Below are positions 1 to 7,185 of a stretch of 11,236 nt of DNA, one piece after another. The notes beneath the pieces were generated by a model. It did no database searches. It worked only from the letters and a program-made list of their open reading frames with translations, and was not told the DNA's origin. This stretch comes from Spirochaetota bacterium (GTDB taxonomy: Bacteria; Spirochaetota; GWE2-31-10; MWDO01). The position numbers and the translations under genes are program-made. Every line of letters starts with the position of its first letter. Position 1 is the first letter of the stretch. Location of the stretch: contig JAGOCL010000041.1 in the NCBI GenBank assembly GCA_017998755.1, positions 1 through 11,236 of the forward strand, written 5' to 3'.

Positions 1-151
1 AATAAAGAAAAACCGGACGACTATTACGATTCCTTGCGAATCTATGCAGGACGCTTACGAGAATGAAAAGATAAAAGTAAAACTCGCCAATAAAAAAGAA
101 AAAATCGGAATATTAAAAGAGCGCGACGGAGATAGATATGTCGAAATATAA
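1..151 (+). CDS. flgA: Flagella basal-body P-ring formation protein FlgA, C-terminal fragment
   Basis: Frame 2 is open from the window edge to a TAA at 149-151, giving 49 residues with the start outside the window. The fragment reads like the end of the FlgA SAF domain: a beta segment (ITIPCESMQDAY) followed by a basic stretch of the 'kVkLankkekigILkerdgdryVei' type, which matches the FlgA pattern in which a strand follows 'AmqdG..Gd.I.vrn..sgrv..G.v'. FlgA is a periplasmic chaperone that helps assemble FlgI into the P-ring. The last 14 bases overlap the start of flgI, and that linkage is the strongest support for the call. With so little sequence, the family assignment rests partly on context. 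Confidence 0.72.
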   Translation, partial: IKKNRTTITIPCESMQDAYENEKIKVKLANKKEKIGILKERDGDRYVEI

Positions 152-1148
152 AACCATATTATTAATTATAATGATTGCAATTGTTGCTAAAACATTCGCT
201 AAATCGCCTGTTAGGATCAAAGATATAGCGACCATCAGGGGCTTGAAAGACAATCAACTTATGGCGTTTGGGCTAATTACCGGACTTAGCGGCAAAGGGG
301 ACTCGAAGAGCTTCAAACTTACTCAAAAGATGACGGTAAATCTGGCTTCCAATTTTGGCTTTAAAATTTCCGAAGAGGATATCAAATCCAAGAACGTCGC
401 GGCAGTTATGGTTACGGCAAATATTAGCCCGTTTTCTAGAGTAGGAGACAAAGTAGACATAACGCTAAGCTCGATAGGCGACGCCAAGTCCTTAAACGGC
501 GGCGTTCTATTGCAAACGGCGTTGAAAGGCGCCGACGGGGCGGTTTACGCGGTTGCTCAAGGCAGAATTATAGCGGGCGGTAACGTTACCGAAACTGAAA
601 CGACGGCAAGCATTCCGTCGGGAGCGATAATCGAGAAAGACGTCGTTTCGGGCTTTTACGATTATGAAAATCATACAATGAGTTTAGTATTGAGATTCCC
701 CGATTTTATCACCGCCAACGAGATAGTATCTGCGATTCTTACTCTAAATAGCGAACTAAAAGTCGGAGCGTCGGACGCGGGGCTTATTAGCATGATCCTT
801 CCCGAAGAGGAGGAGAAAAATCTTATCGGTTTTATCGCCCGCCTCGAAGCGCTAACCGTTACGCCGGATAACGTCGCTATGGTTGCGATAGATAAGAAAA
901 CAGGCGTTATAGTTGCCGGATCGGACGTAGTCATACAGGAGTGCGCAGTATCTATACCGCAAGTTCAGGTTCAAGTCGGAAGAGCGGAATACGACGAAAA
1001 AAAACCGGCTTTTGAGATAGCGACGACGACGGTAGGGGAGCTTGTGGCTCTTTTAAATAACGGCGGACTTGAGTCCGTAGAAATAATAGCGCTTTTGGAA
1101 GCGATACATAAAGTCGGAGCTCTAAACTGCCGATTAATTATACTGTAG
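138..1148 (+). CDS. flgI: Flagellar P-ring protein FlgI
   Basis: FlgI is the periplasmic subunit of the P-ring, the bushing around the flagellar rod at the peptidoglycan layer. The 336-residue protein starts with a signal peptide (basic N-terminus, hydrophobic residues 7-17, likely cleavage after Ala21 in TFA-KS). The FlgI hallmark follows at about residues 26-54, RIKDIATIRG then DNQLMAFGLITGL.GKGD, and continues through GGVLLQTALKGADG (121-134) and AVAQGRIIAGG (138-148). The C-terminus (about 297-336) has the family's final VGELVALLN...LLEAIHKVGALNCRLI block. The only two cysteines, Cys269 and Cys331, fall in the C-terminal region, as do the disulfide pair in enteric FlgI. It is slightly shorter than the roughly 365-residue enteric protein. 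GGAG at 128-131, six bases before the ATG, supports this start. It overlaps flgA by 14 bases, and no flgH lies between them. Confidence 0.97.
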   Translation: MSKYKTILLIIMIAIVAKTFAKSPVRIKDIATIRGLKDNQLMAFGLITGLSGKGDSKSFKLTQKMTVNLASNFGFKISEEDIKSKNVAAVMVTANISPFSRVGDKVDITLSSIGDAKSLNGGVLLQTALKGADGAVYAVAQGRIIAGGNVTETETTASIPSGAIIEKDVVSGFYDYENHTMSLVLRFPDFITANEIVSAILTLNSELKVGASDAGLISMILPEEEEKNLIGFIARLEALTVTPDNVAMVAIDKKTGVIVAGSDVVIQECAVSIPQVQVQVGRAEYDEKKPAFEIATTTVGELVALLNNGGLESVEIIALLEAIHKVGALNCRLIIL

Positions 1149-1163
1149 ATTGGGAGGTATTTT

Positions 1164-1574
1164 ATGTCAAACGCTTTAACCGGGATAAATAACTATAATT
1201 TTTCAAGCGAGCTTAATTCGCTTAGTTCCATCAAATCCAAAACCGAGCTTTACAATAAAGAAACCGGCGAGACCAAATCTTTTAAAGAGATCTTTAACGA
1301 GAAGCTCGATAAAAACGGTAAAGTTGTAACGTCAAAACTTGACGCCGATGAGAAGAAATTATTTTCCGCCTGCGAAGAGATGGAGTCGCTTTTGTGGAAA
1401 CAAGTGCTAAATTCTATGAAAAAAACTATCAATAAACATAAACTTTTAGACGGAGGACAGGCGGAAGAGATATTCAGCGATTTTCTGTACGACGAATACG
1501 CCTCTATGATGTCGAAAAACGCAGGAACGGGCATCTCTACCGAGCTATATAAACAACTCTCCGGCGCGAGATAA
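1164..1574 (+). CDS. flgJ: Flagellar rod-binding protein, FlgJ N-terminal-domain type
   Basis: A 136-residue protein corresponding only to the FlgJ rod-binding domain. Residues about 68-134 carry the family pattern: FSACEEMESLLWKQVLNSMKK, then an acidic FSDFLYDEYASMMSK, then GISTELYKQLS. In enterobacteria FlgJ is about 310 residues, with this domain capping the growing rod and a C-terminal muramidase that opens the peptidoglycan. Here there is no hydrolase domain, so another enzyme would have to open the wall. No signal peptide is visible, as is usual because the protein is exported by the flagellar type III system. The N-terminal 65 residues are polar and low in hydrophobics. GGGAGG at 1152-1157, six bases upstream, fixes the ATG start. 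It lies 15 bases after flgI and 1 base before the TPR gene. Confidence 0.9.
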   Translation: MSNALTGINNYNFSSELNSLSSIKSKTELYNKETGETKSFKEIFNEKLDKNGKVVTSKLDADEKKLFSACEEMESLLWKQVLNSMKKTINKHKLLDGGQAEEIFSDFLYDEYASMMSKNAGTGISTELYKQLSGAR

Positions 1575-1575
1575 A

Positions 1576-2535
1576 ATGGACGTCGATTCTAAATTATTAT
1601 TCCAATTCGCAAATTCTTCTTACGAGAGATTGTTAGAGCTGGAGAAAATAATTACTAAAAATCAGATAGATATCGAAAGAATTAGTTCGTATAAAGAGAT
1701 ATATAAAGATATAATTGCTAAAATACCAAGAATTATACTTAGAAATAACAGAAATATACCGTATTTGTACTATTTCTACGGTAAAACGTCCTATTTGATC
1801 AATAAAAATTCGGGTGCTAAAGAACAAATAGAAAATTCTATTCGACTTGTCAAAACGGCGATAGAAAATACTCAGCCAAACGACGAGGCGTCGATAATTG
1901 AGTATGAAAAAGCTCTTATAGATATGCTTGTCGCCGAAGGTAAACATAGCGAAGCTATTTTTTTTATACTTCATTACTTAAGATATTTTCCGCAAGATAA
2001 AATCTATATAAAAAAGGTAGTAGAACTATTTATCAAAACTAACAAAAAAGAAGAGGCTCTTCAGTATTTAAAAAAGATAACAAGCGTCGATCCCTACGAT
2101 CACGAATCTTATACCGAAGCGGGTAAAATATATATATCGATGAAAAAATACGACGAAGCTTTGCAGACGTTTCAACGTTCAAGAGATCTCGAACCCAAAT
2201 ATCCCGATAATTATAAATACATCGGGAAGATTTTGCTGATCAACAATCGCAAAGCGCTCGCGGGAAGTAATTTTAAGACGGCTATAGCTCGGAAAAATTA
2301 TAATCATGATCAATATAAATTAAATCTAAAAACTTTTGGAGAAAATTCAAATAAAGTTGATCCGAGGGACGACGAACGGACTACTTTACTTTTTATTTAC
2401 GATATGTATCTAGACCTCATGAAATGCGGCGAGAATTTTTCCGACGAGCTGAAACTAACAGAAGATAAAATCGTATCAAAAGGGTATTTGGCTAAAGATC
2501 AAATCGAATCTATAAAAAAGAGATATATAATCTGA
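1576..2535 (+). CDS. TPR-repeat protein of the flagellar operon
   Basis: A 319-residue, mostly alpha-helical, soluble protein with no signal peptide or membrane segment. One clear tetratricopeptide repeat covers about residues 176-209 (HESYTEAGKIYISMKKYDEALQTF then DLEP). Weaker repeats lie on either side, at about 142-175 (KEEALQYLKKITSVDP) and 210-243. The N-terminal 130 residues look like degenerate helical pairs. The C-terminal 60 residues are charged and not TPR-like. TPR domains bind other proteins, so a scaffold or chaperone role in flagellar assembly is plausible but is inferred only from position. The ATG lies one base after the flgJ stop with no good Shine-Dalgarno site, which implies translational coupling. 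It is the last gene of the operon and converges on the response-regulator gene. I do not recognise a named family. Confidence 0.88.
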   Translation: MDVDSKLLFQFANSSYERLLELEKIITKNQIDIERISSYKEIYKDIIAKIPRIILRNNRNIPYLYYFYGKTSYLINKNSGAKEQIENSIRLVKTAIENTQPNDEASIIEYEKALIDMLVAEGKHSEAIFFILHYLRYFPQDKIYIKKVVELFIKTNKKEEALQYLKKITSVDPYDHESYTEAGKIYISMKKYDEALQTFQRSRDLEPKYPDNYKYIGKILLINNRKALAGSNFKTAIARKNYNHDQYKLNLKTFGENSNKVDPRDDERTTLLFIYDMYLDLMKCGENFSDELKLTEDKIVSKGYLAKDQIESIKKRYII

Positions 2536-2542
2536 TATGAGG

Positions 2543-2563
2543 ATTCAAGCTCAGTTGAATTTT
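2543..2563 (+). terminator. Weak candidate intrinsic terminator after the flagellar operon
   Basis: A perfect 6-base inverted repeat, ATTCAA (2543-2548) and TTGAAT (2555-2560), encloses a 6-base loop and runs into TTTT. It sits 7 bases after the stop of the TPR gene in a 74-base gap between convergent operons, which is the right place for a terminator. The stem has only one G-C pair, so it would be weak. A second, purely A/T palindrome (2586-2601) lies nearby and could serve the opposite strand. Confidence 0.35.
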
Positions 2564-2609
2564 ATTGATTAACCTTTAAAAAAGCAAATAAAAATTTATT
2601 TAGAACGAT

Positions 2610-4037
2610 TTACTTCTTTGAAGCTCTAATTAATCTATTGTTTAGCGCTTTCCTTGATAATCCCAGTAATTTTGCGGCTATGGTTTGGTTGTCGTCGCTG
2701 TTTTGTAACGCTTTATCTATCAGAAGTTTTGTAACGTCTTCGATTGTTGGGAATCCTCCGTCGATAGTTAAGCTATTATCTTTCTTTTTAGTCATACGGT
2801 AAATATACTGTTCGTTATCGCCGCTTTCTTTAAAATCCAAATTGTTTTTCATCTCGGCTAAAGAGAGAGTTCCCTTTTCGTATCTGCTTACCGCGTCGAA
2901 TATGATCCCTTCTAGTTCTCTTATATTTCCCGGGAAAGAGTAATTTGATAACAAAGAATATATTTCATCGGGAAGCCTGGGTTCTTTTTTATTTAAGATT
3001 AATGACGCTTTTGTAACAAAATGTTTTACCAGAATAGGTATGTCGTCTTTTCTCTCGCGTAGGGTCGGCAGATGTATATGATGAAATTTTATACGATAGT
3101 ATAGGTCTTTTCTGAATTTTCCGCTATCTACAAGTTGGAGGATGTTCTTATTTGTCGCAAAAATAAATCTTGCGTTTGAATATTTTTCTACGTCCGAGCC
3201 GATTTGATAATATTTTCTCTCTTGCAAAACATGGAGGAGCTTGACTTGATTTTCGATATTCAGATCCCCGATCTCGTCTAAAAACATCGTACCGTTATCG
3301 GCTTGTTCAATTAATCCTTTTCTGCTTGCGACCGCTCCGGTAAATCCCCCTTTCGAGTGGCCGTATAAAGTATCGGAGATAAGATTGGGGTCTTCTCCGG
3401 CTACGTTAAGCCTGACGAAAGCGCCCGATCTGCAACTAAGCCTATGAATTGAAGATGCGATCAACTCTTTTCCCGTACCGGTATCGCCGGTAATTAGTAT
3501 AGGAAGCGGAGTGGTGGATATTGCTTCGATGTATTTGAATATGGACATCATCTTTTCGTTTTTTGTAACGATCGAAGAGAATGCGTCGCTAATTTTTTCA
3601 TAATTATTTGAAATTTGATTTGATAGAGACTGGCTGAGTTTCTTTACCCTTTCAAATTCTACAATGTGCCTTATTATCATCAGAAGTCTCGTCTCGTCAA
3701 GCGGTTTGACTAGGTAGTCGTAAGCGCCGTTTTTTATACATTCGACTATCGTTTCAGTTTTGTCAATAGCCGTTACTATTACGACAGGTATATCTTCGTA
3801 GTTTTCTTTGATAGATTTTAGCAGAGTTTCGCCGGATATTTCAGGCATAATAATATCGAGAACTATCATCAAAGGATTTCGTTGTTCGATTACGTTTAGT
3901 AAATTAACGCCGCTGTTTAGCGTTATAATGTTTGTTATTCCTTCGGATTTTAGAAAAAAAGCGATACTTTGTAAGAAAAGATTTTCGTCGTCCACAAATA
4001 TTATCGGATTTTCAGGATAGAGCGCTTCATTTATCAT
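2610..4037 (-). CDS. Sigma-54-dependent response regulator (NtrC family)
   Basis: 475 residues in the classic NtrC order. The receiver domain (about 10-125) has the acidic pair Asp16/Asp17, phospho-acceptor Asp61 in LDIIMP, Thr89 and Lys111 in the KP pair. The AAA+ sigma-54 activation domain (about 155-385) has Walker A GDTGTGKE (184-191), the sigma-54 contact loop GGFTGA (230-235), Walker B FLDE (252-255), the arginine-finger region FRKDLYYR (308-315) and the sensor-II PGNIRELE block. A Fis-type helix-turn-helix ends the protein (about 450-472, TIAAKLLGLSRKALNNRL). When phosphorylated by its kinase it should form an ATP-driven ring and open sigma-54 promoters. The contact loop reads GGFTGA rather than GAFTGA; the key Phe and Thr are kept. 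Its ATG overlaps the kinase stop as ATGA (4034-4037). The flagellar operon next door suggests FlgR- or FlrC-like control, which is an inference. Confidence 0.95.
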   Translation of the reverse strand: MINEALYPENPIIFVDDENLFLQSIAFFLKSEGITNIITLNSGVNLLNVIEQRNPLMIVLDIIMPEISGETLLKSIKENYEDIPVVIVTAIDKTETIVECIKNGAYDYLVKPLDETRLLMIIRHIVEFERVKKLSQSLSNQISNNYEKISDAFSSIVTKNEKMMSIFKYIEAISTTPLPILITGDTGTGKELIASSIHRLSCRSGAFVRLNVAGEDPNLISDTLYGHSKGGFTGAVASRKGLIEQADNGTMFLDEIGDLNIENQVKLLHVLQERKYYQIGSDVEKYSNARFIFATNKNILQLVDSGKFRKDLYYRIKFHHIHLPTLRERKDDIPILVKHFVTKASLILNKKEPRLPDEIYSLLSNYSFPGNIRELEGIIFDAVSRYEKGTLSLAEMKNNLDFKESGDNEQYIYRMTKKKDNSLTIDGGFPTIEDVTKLLIDKALQNSDDNQTIAAKLLGLSRKALNNRLIRASKK

Positions 4038-5749
4038 ATTTTGTTGTTATCTCCATACGGTAAAACGATCACAACAACTGTTCCTTCCCCTTCTTTAGAA
4101 TTGACGACTATTTGACCGCCAAATTTATGTATAATATTATACGATAGCGCTAATCCTAATCCTGTTCCGCCGTTATTATTTTTTGTTGTAAAAAAAGGGT
4201 CCATTATTTTTTCTTTGTCTTTTTCTGAAATTCCTATCCCTTCGTCTTGGATTACTATTTCAATAGTTTCGTTATCTTTATTATAATAAGTCGATAAAAA
4301 AATAGATTCTTTTTTATTTCTTAGAGCTTGACAAGCGTTTATAATAAGATTTATTATCGCCTGTTCTAAGAGTTGTAAATTTCCTTTGATTTTAGGAATA
4401 TTCTCTTCTAAATTTGTCTTAAAATTGTCGGTGGATTTCTTTATAAAATTTGAAGAGATAGTTATAGAAGATTTTACCGCGAGGTTTATATCTACTTTCT
4501 GATTCCAGTCGCTAATGTCCGGCATAGCGAATTCTTTCAAGCTCGTTACTATTTTTTTTATTCGATCAGATCCGTCTATCAGGCCGAATATTATATTATC
4601 TATCTCTTTTTTTACCTCTTCGTACCCAATGTTGATTATCTTGAAAGATCGATCGTTTTTATATTTTTCTTCCAGAATCGGGGTAATATCGTTCCATATA
4701 TTTCTGATTATTTTTGAGTTCAACAGGATATAGTTGTTTGGATTATTTATTTCATGGGCTATGCCGGATATCAACACGCCTAGAGATGCCATTTTCTCAG
4801 AGCGCAATACTTGCGCCTCTCGCTGTTTTTCTTTATATTCTGTCTCTCTTTTTACAGTTACGTCTGTTCCGATTATTAGACTTCCTATTCTCTGATTTTT
4901 TTCGTCCAAAATAGGATTAATATTTAGCGAATAAGTTTTTTTATTCAGACCGGTAAATTCGTCGATTACATGCTCGTTTTTTTTAAAAGAGCTTTCTATA
5001 AAGCATTTTGAGCAATTTCCCATACCTGCGCAGAAAATATCTTTACAATATACCTCGCCGCCGTATTTATCTATTTGAGGGAAAATTGCTTTTGCAGTTT
5101 TATTTGACCATTTGACTTTTTTGTTCATATCAAAATATATAACGCTGTCCGATATAGAGTTGAGTATTATATCTCTGTCTGCGTTTGATTTTTCTATTAG
5201 GAATAAATTCTTCCCGACATGAGAATGCGTTTTGATTTTATCTGATACGTCTCTGTTTACCGCTATCCATTGGCAGATATTGCCGGACTTGTCTTTTCGC
5301 GGAGATATCTTTGAGTCTATATAAACAAGATCGCCGTTTTTTTTTGTTTGGACGACGAGTCCGCTAAAATATCCGTTTTTTACCAGAATTTCTTTTGGAG
5401 AAATATTGATCGAGTCTTTTATATCGGTTTGTAAGAAATCAAAATAAGATTTGCCTACGGCTTCCTCAGAATTCCATAGATATGTGGAGTCCGAGCATTT
5501 ATTCCAGTTAGTAATAGAGAATTTTGAGTCGTTAGTAAACGAAATTATACAGTCGTTGACGTTATTAAGGAGATGATAGTAATCGGAAAGCGCCCCTTCG
5601 ATTTTTTTTCTTTCGTAAATCTCATTAATTAGCAATTTGTTCATTTCAATAAGACCCAGATTCATTTCGATCAATTCGCGTTTACGTTTATCGTTTATAG
5701 AGTTTTGAGAATCGTCATTTTTATCTAAATATTCTTTTGCATTATCCAT
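4034..5749 (-). CDS. Soluble two-PAS histidine kinase (NtrB-like), partner of the downstream regulator
   Basis: 571 residues with no signal peptide or membrane segment, so a cytoplasmic sensor. In order: a charged coiled-coil start (about 15-55), a PAS domain (about 57-172, ending in the typical AVNRDVSDK), a second PAS domain (about 190-300, ending in GTDVTVKRE), a helical linker, the dimerisation/phosphoacceptor domain with His332 in GIAHEINNP, and the HATPase domain with N-box Asn467/Asn471 (NLIINA), G1 box DEGIGIS (502-508), F box DPFF and G2 box GGTGLGL (527-533). All catalytic boxes are intact. The second PAS contains Cys235, Cys240, Cys246 and Cys249 (C-x4-C-x5-C-x2-C), which could bind a metal or sense redox state. 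The stop overlaps the regulator's ATG by four bases. No clear Shine-Dalgarno site precedes the ATG, so the exact start is less certain than the gene. Confidence 0.94.
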   Translation of the reverse strand: MDNAKEYLDKNDDSQNSINDKRKRELIEMNLGLIEMNKLLINEIYERKKIEGALSDYYHLLNNVNDCIISFTNDSKFSITNWNKCSDSTYLWNSEEAVGKSYFDFLQTDIKDSINISPKEILVKNGYFSGLVVQTKKNGDLVYIDSKISPRKDKSGNICQWIAVNRDVSDKIKTHSHVGKNLFLIEKSNADRDIILNSISDSVIYFDMNKKVKWSNKTAKAIFPQIDKYGGEVYCKDIFCAGMGNCSKCFIESSFKKNEHVIDEFTGLNKKTYSLNINPILDEKNQRIGSLIIGTDVTVKRETEYKEKQREAQVLRSEKMASLGVLISGIAHEINNPNNYILLNSKIIRNIWNDITPILEEKYKNDRSFKIINIGYEEVKKEIDNIIFGLIDGSDRIKKIVTSLKEFAMPDISDWNQKVDINLAVKSSITISSNFIKKSTDNFKTNLEENIPKIKGNLQLLEQAIINLIINACQALRNKKESIFLSTYYNKDNETIEIVIQDEGIGISEKDKEKIMDPFFTTKNNNGGTGLGLALSYNIIHKFGGQIVVNSKEGEGTVVVIVLPYGDNNKI

Positions 5750-5770
5750 AGAGCTAAAGACTAAAATATT

Positions 5771-5786
5771 TTGATAATATTATCAA
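5771..5786. promoter_or_regulatory. 16-base perfect palindrome upstream of the kinase gene (candidate operator)
   Basis: TTGATAATATTATCAA is a perfect 16-base palindrome whose near edge is 21 bases upstream of the kinase ATG (5749). It lies between that gene and the terminator of the preceding unit, where the kinase/regulator promoter must be if the terminator works. A dimeric DNA-binding protein, possibly the regulator itself, could bind it. No convincing sigma-54 (-24/-12) element was seen in this gap. The sequence is entirely A/T except for two G-C pairs, so chance is not excluded. Confidence 0.4.
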
Positions 5787-5800
5787 CAAAAATCAATCTT

Positions 5801-5850
5801 TTAATAAAAAAAAATGCATATCCGTTATAAAAATAACGATTATGCATTTT
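5801..5850 (-). terminator. Intrinsic terminator after the two-gene membrane-protein operon
   Basis: Read on the - strand, the arm at 5850-5841 (AAAATGCATA) pairs with the arm at 5820-5811 (TATGCATTTT). Inside these, after an A·A mismatch and a U·G wobble, CGTTAT (5838-5833) pairs with ATAACG (5828-5823) around a TTTT loop. The stem runs straight into a nine-T tract (5814-5806). It lies 18 bases after the stop of the 5868-6374 gene, which is a textbook Rho-independent layout for - strand transcription. Confidence 0.88.
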
Positions 5851-5867
5851 AGTAATTTAAACTTTAA

Positions 5868-6374
5868 TTATAAAGCTATTTTAATTCCCATATTTGCCGA
5901 CGGCGTTTTATTGTCTATAGAAGAACTAAATGAAACTTTGTTTTCGCTTAACCATCTTCTAAAATAAATGCTTGATACGGAAAATAATGCAATACCTATA
6001 ATTATTCCGATTGCCCCTAGAGCGGCCCAAGCAAGAAGAAATGGGCAGTACATAAGAACGTATAGGAATCCCGGTCCAGTCGCTACCGCTAGAGGGATTA
6101 ATACCTGAACCGAAACGTATAACATGATAGCGCTTGGGATCATAACCGCAAATCCTCCGGATCGAAATTTTTTAAAATTTTGATAATTTGAGTTTTTTTT
6201 ACCTTCGGTTTTAGCCGCGTAATTTTCAATGTTTTTATTTAGATTAAATTCATTATTAACTTTAAAAGATATAGTACTATTTTTAAAAGCGGCGTCTTTA
6301 ATAATTTTTTGATTGGAAAAAGAGAAAAACGCGGTAAATATAAATAAGACCGATACAAATAATATTTTTTTCAT
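5868..6374 (-). CDS. Small signal-peptide protein with two hydrophobic segments, unknown function
   Basis: 168 residues, not recognised as a named family. A signal peptide covers residues 1-20 (MKK, hydrophobic core, FFSFS-NQ). It is followed by a polar, Asn/Lys-rich stretch (21-69). Then comes RSGG (71-74), opening a long hydrophobic segment (about 74-97), and a second at about 103-135, joined by a short Gly/Pro turn. The tail is basic then polar (FRRWLSEN) and ends in an alternating pattern, NMGIKIAL. AAGGAG at 6381-6386, six bases upstream, supports the ATG. It lies 17 bases after the gene at 6392-7132 and shares that protein's layout: signal peptide, RSG before the first membrane segment, and an N-x-x-I-x-I-like ending. 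The two are probably divergent paralogues acting together at the cell envelope. An intrinsic terminator follows. Confidence 0.82.
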   Translation of the reverse strand: MKKILFVSVLFIFTAFFSFSNQKIIKDAAFKNSTISFKVNNEFNLNKNIENYAAKTEGKKNSNYQNFKKFRSGGFAVMIPSAIMLYVSVQVLIPLAVATGPGFLYVLMYCPFLLAWAALGAIGIIIGIALFSVSSIYFRRWLSENKVSFSSSIDNKTPSANMGIKIAL

Positions 6375-6391
6375 AAACTTCTCCTTTTACG

Positions 6392-7132
6392 TTAAAATTT
6401 TATGGACACTGCGACATTTGCTTTGTTGCCGAAATCGTATCCTAAAGAAACGTCGTAATCGCCGTATTTTTGTTTTAACTTTTTTAAATAAGAGTTGGAG
6501 TGTATATATACCGGTATGCTTACTATTAAGAAGACCAACCCGGTTATCGAGCCAACCAAAATGCTCGAAAGCATTGCTCCGGTAGCGGGATTCCAGAAAT
6601 ACATAGCATTGTTATAATACAAACTTGAAGAATACATTTGATAGAATATCGGAGACATAGCGAATACCGATGCAATAGATAATCCCGAGATGATAATTCC
6701 CGGAAGTAAAAGAGCGGTTCCGGAGCGATTGATATGTTTATATGCAACATACAAAGGGTCTTGTTCCGGATTGGCATAATATTCTACGCCGTCGATTAAT
6801 TTTTTCTCAACCGGTTTTTCTTTCTCTTTTGATTTAAATTTGGTTTTGAATTTACTTCTAATATCATCCGCATCTTTTTCTAGATCGCTTTCAACTTTAT
6901 CGTACTCGGACTCTTTAGAATTATTGTAGTCCGATTCGGTAATAAATATGTTCTTTATTTTATCCTTAAAAATTGTTATCTCGCCGTATTCCGTTTCAAG
7001 AATAATTTTATCGGATTCGGATTTCTGAATTAGCCCATTAATAACCGTTTCGTCCTGAAGAACTACTACTTCGGCGCTAATATAAGTAGCTAGAAATAAC
7101 ATAAATATTAAAAACAACGAATTTCTTCTCAT
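6392..7132 (-). CDS. Envelope protein with N-terminal beta domain, charged linker and two hydrophobic segments
   Basis: 246 residues, function unknown. A signal peptide covers residues 1-20 (likely cut in ISA-EV). Residues 21-65 form a small all-beta-looking unit (VVVLQDETVINGLIQKSESDKIILETEYGE in pieces, then ITIFKDKIKNIF), the 'xxGxI.....dkiil.teyGei.i....I..I' pattern common in envelope proteins of several diderm phyla. A highly charged, probably coiled linker (about 68-112) follows. RSG (136-138) opens hydrophobic segment 1 (about 138-160); segment 2 covers about 184-211. The basic LKKLKQKYGDYD leads to a beta-like end, NVAVSIKF. AAGGAGG at 7141-7147, eight bases upstream, fixes the start. 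It heads a two-gene operon with its likely paralogue 17 bases downstream. The closing beta strand ending in Phe resembles an outer-membrane signature but is too short to claim a barrel. Confidence 0.84.
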   Translation of the reverse strand: MRRNSLFLIFMLFLATYISAEVVVLQDETVINGLIQKSESDKIILETEYGEITIFKDKIKNIFITESDYNNSKESEYDKVESDLEKDADDIRSKFKTKFKSKEKEKPVEKKLIDGVEYYANPEQDPLYVAYKHINRSGTALLLPGIIISGLSIASVFAMSPIFYQMYSSSLYYNNAMYFWNPATGAMLSSILVGSITGLVFLIVSIPVYIHSNSYLKKLKQKYGDYDVSLGYDFGNKANVAVSIKF

Positions 7133-7185
7133 ACTAAAAACCTCCTTAATAATTGGTAAAATCGTTATTTGTTTCTACATAATAT

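Noticed and set aside
671..934. 87-residue - strand ORF inside flgI
   Set aside because: It lies wholly antisense to a strongly conserved flgI segment, has no ribosome site and resembles no protein.
2586..2601. AAATAAA-AA-TTTATTT palindrome as a terminator for the response-regulator gene
   Set aside because: It is placed correctly for the - strand gene, but the stem is entirely A/T with a two-base loop, so it would be very unstable and is expected by chance in such sequence.
5868..6374. Lipoprotein signal in the small membrane protein
   Set aside because: No cysteine follows the hydrophobic core (the sequence is FFSFSNQ), so there is no lipobox.
6313..6585. 90-residue + strand ORF across the two membrane-protein genes
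   Set aside because: It is antisense to both genes and to their junction, including the clear Shine-Dalgarno site of the downstream one, and its product has no recognisable domain.
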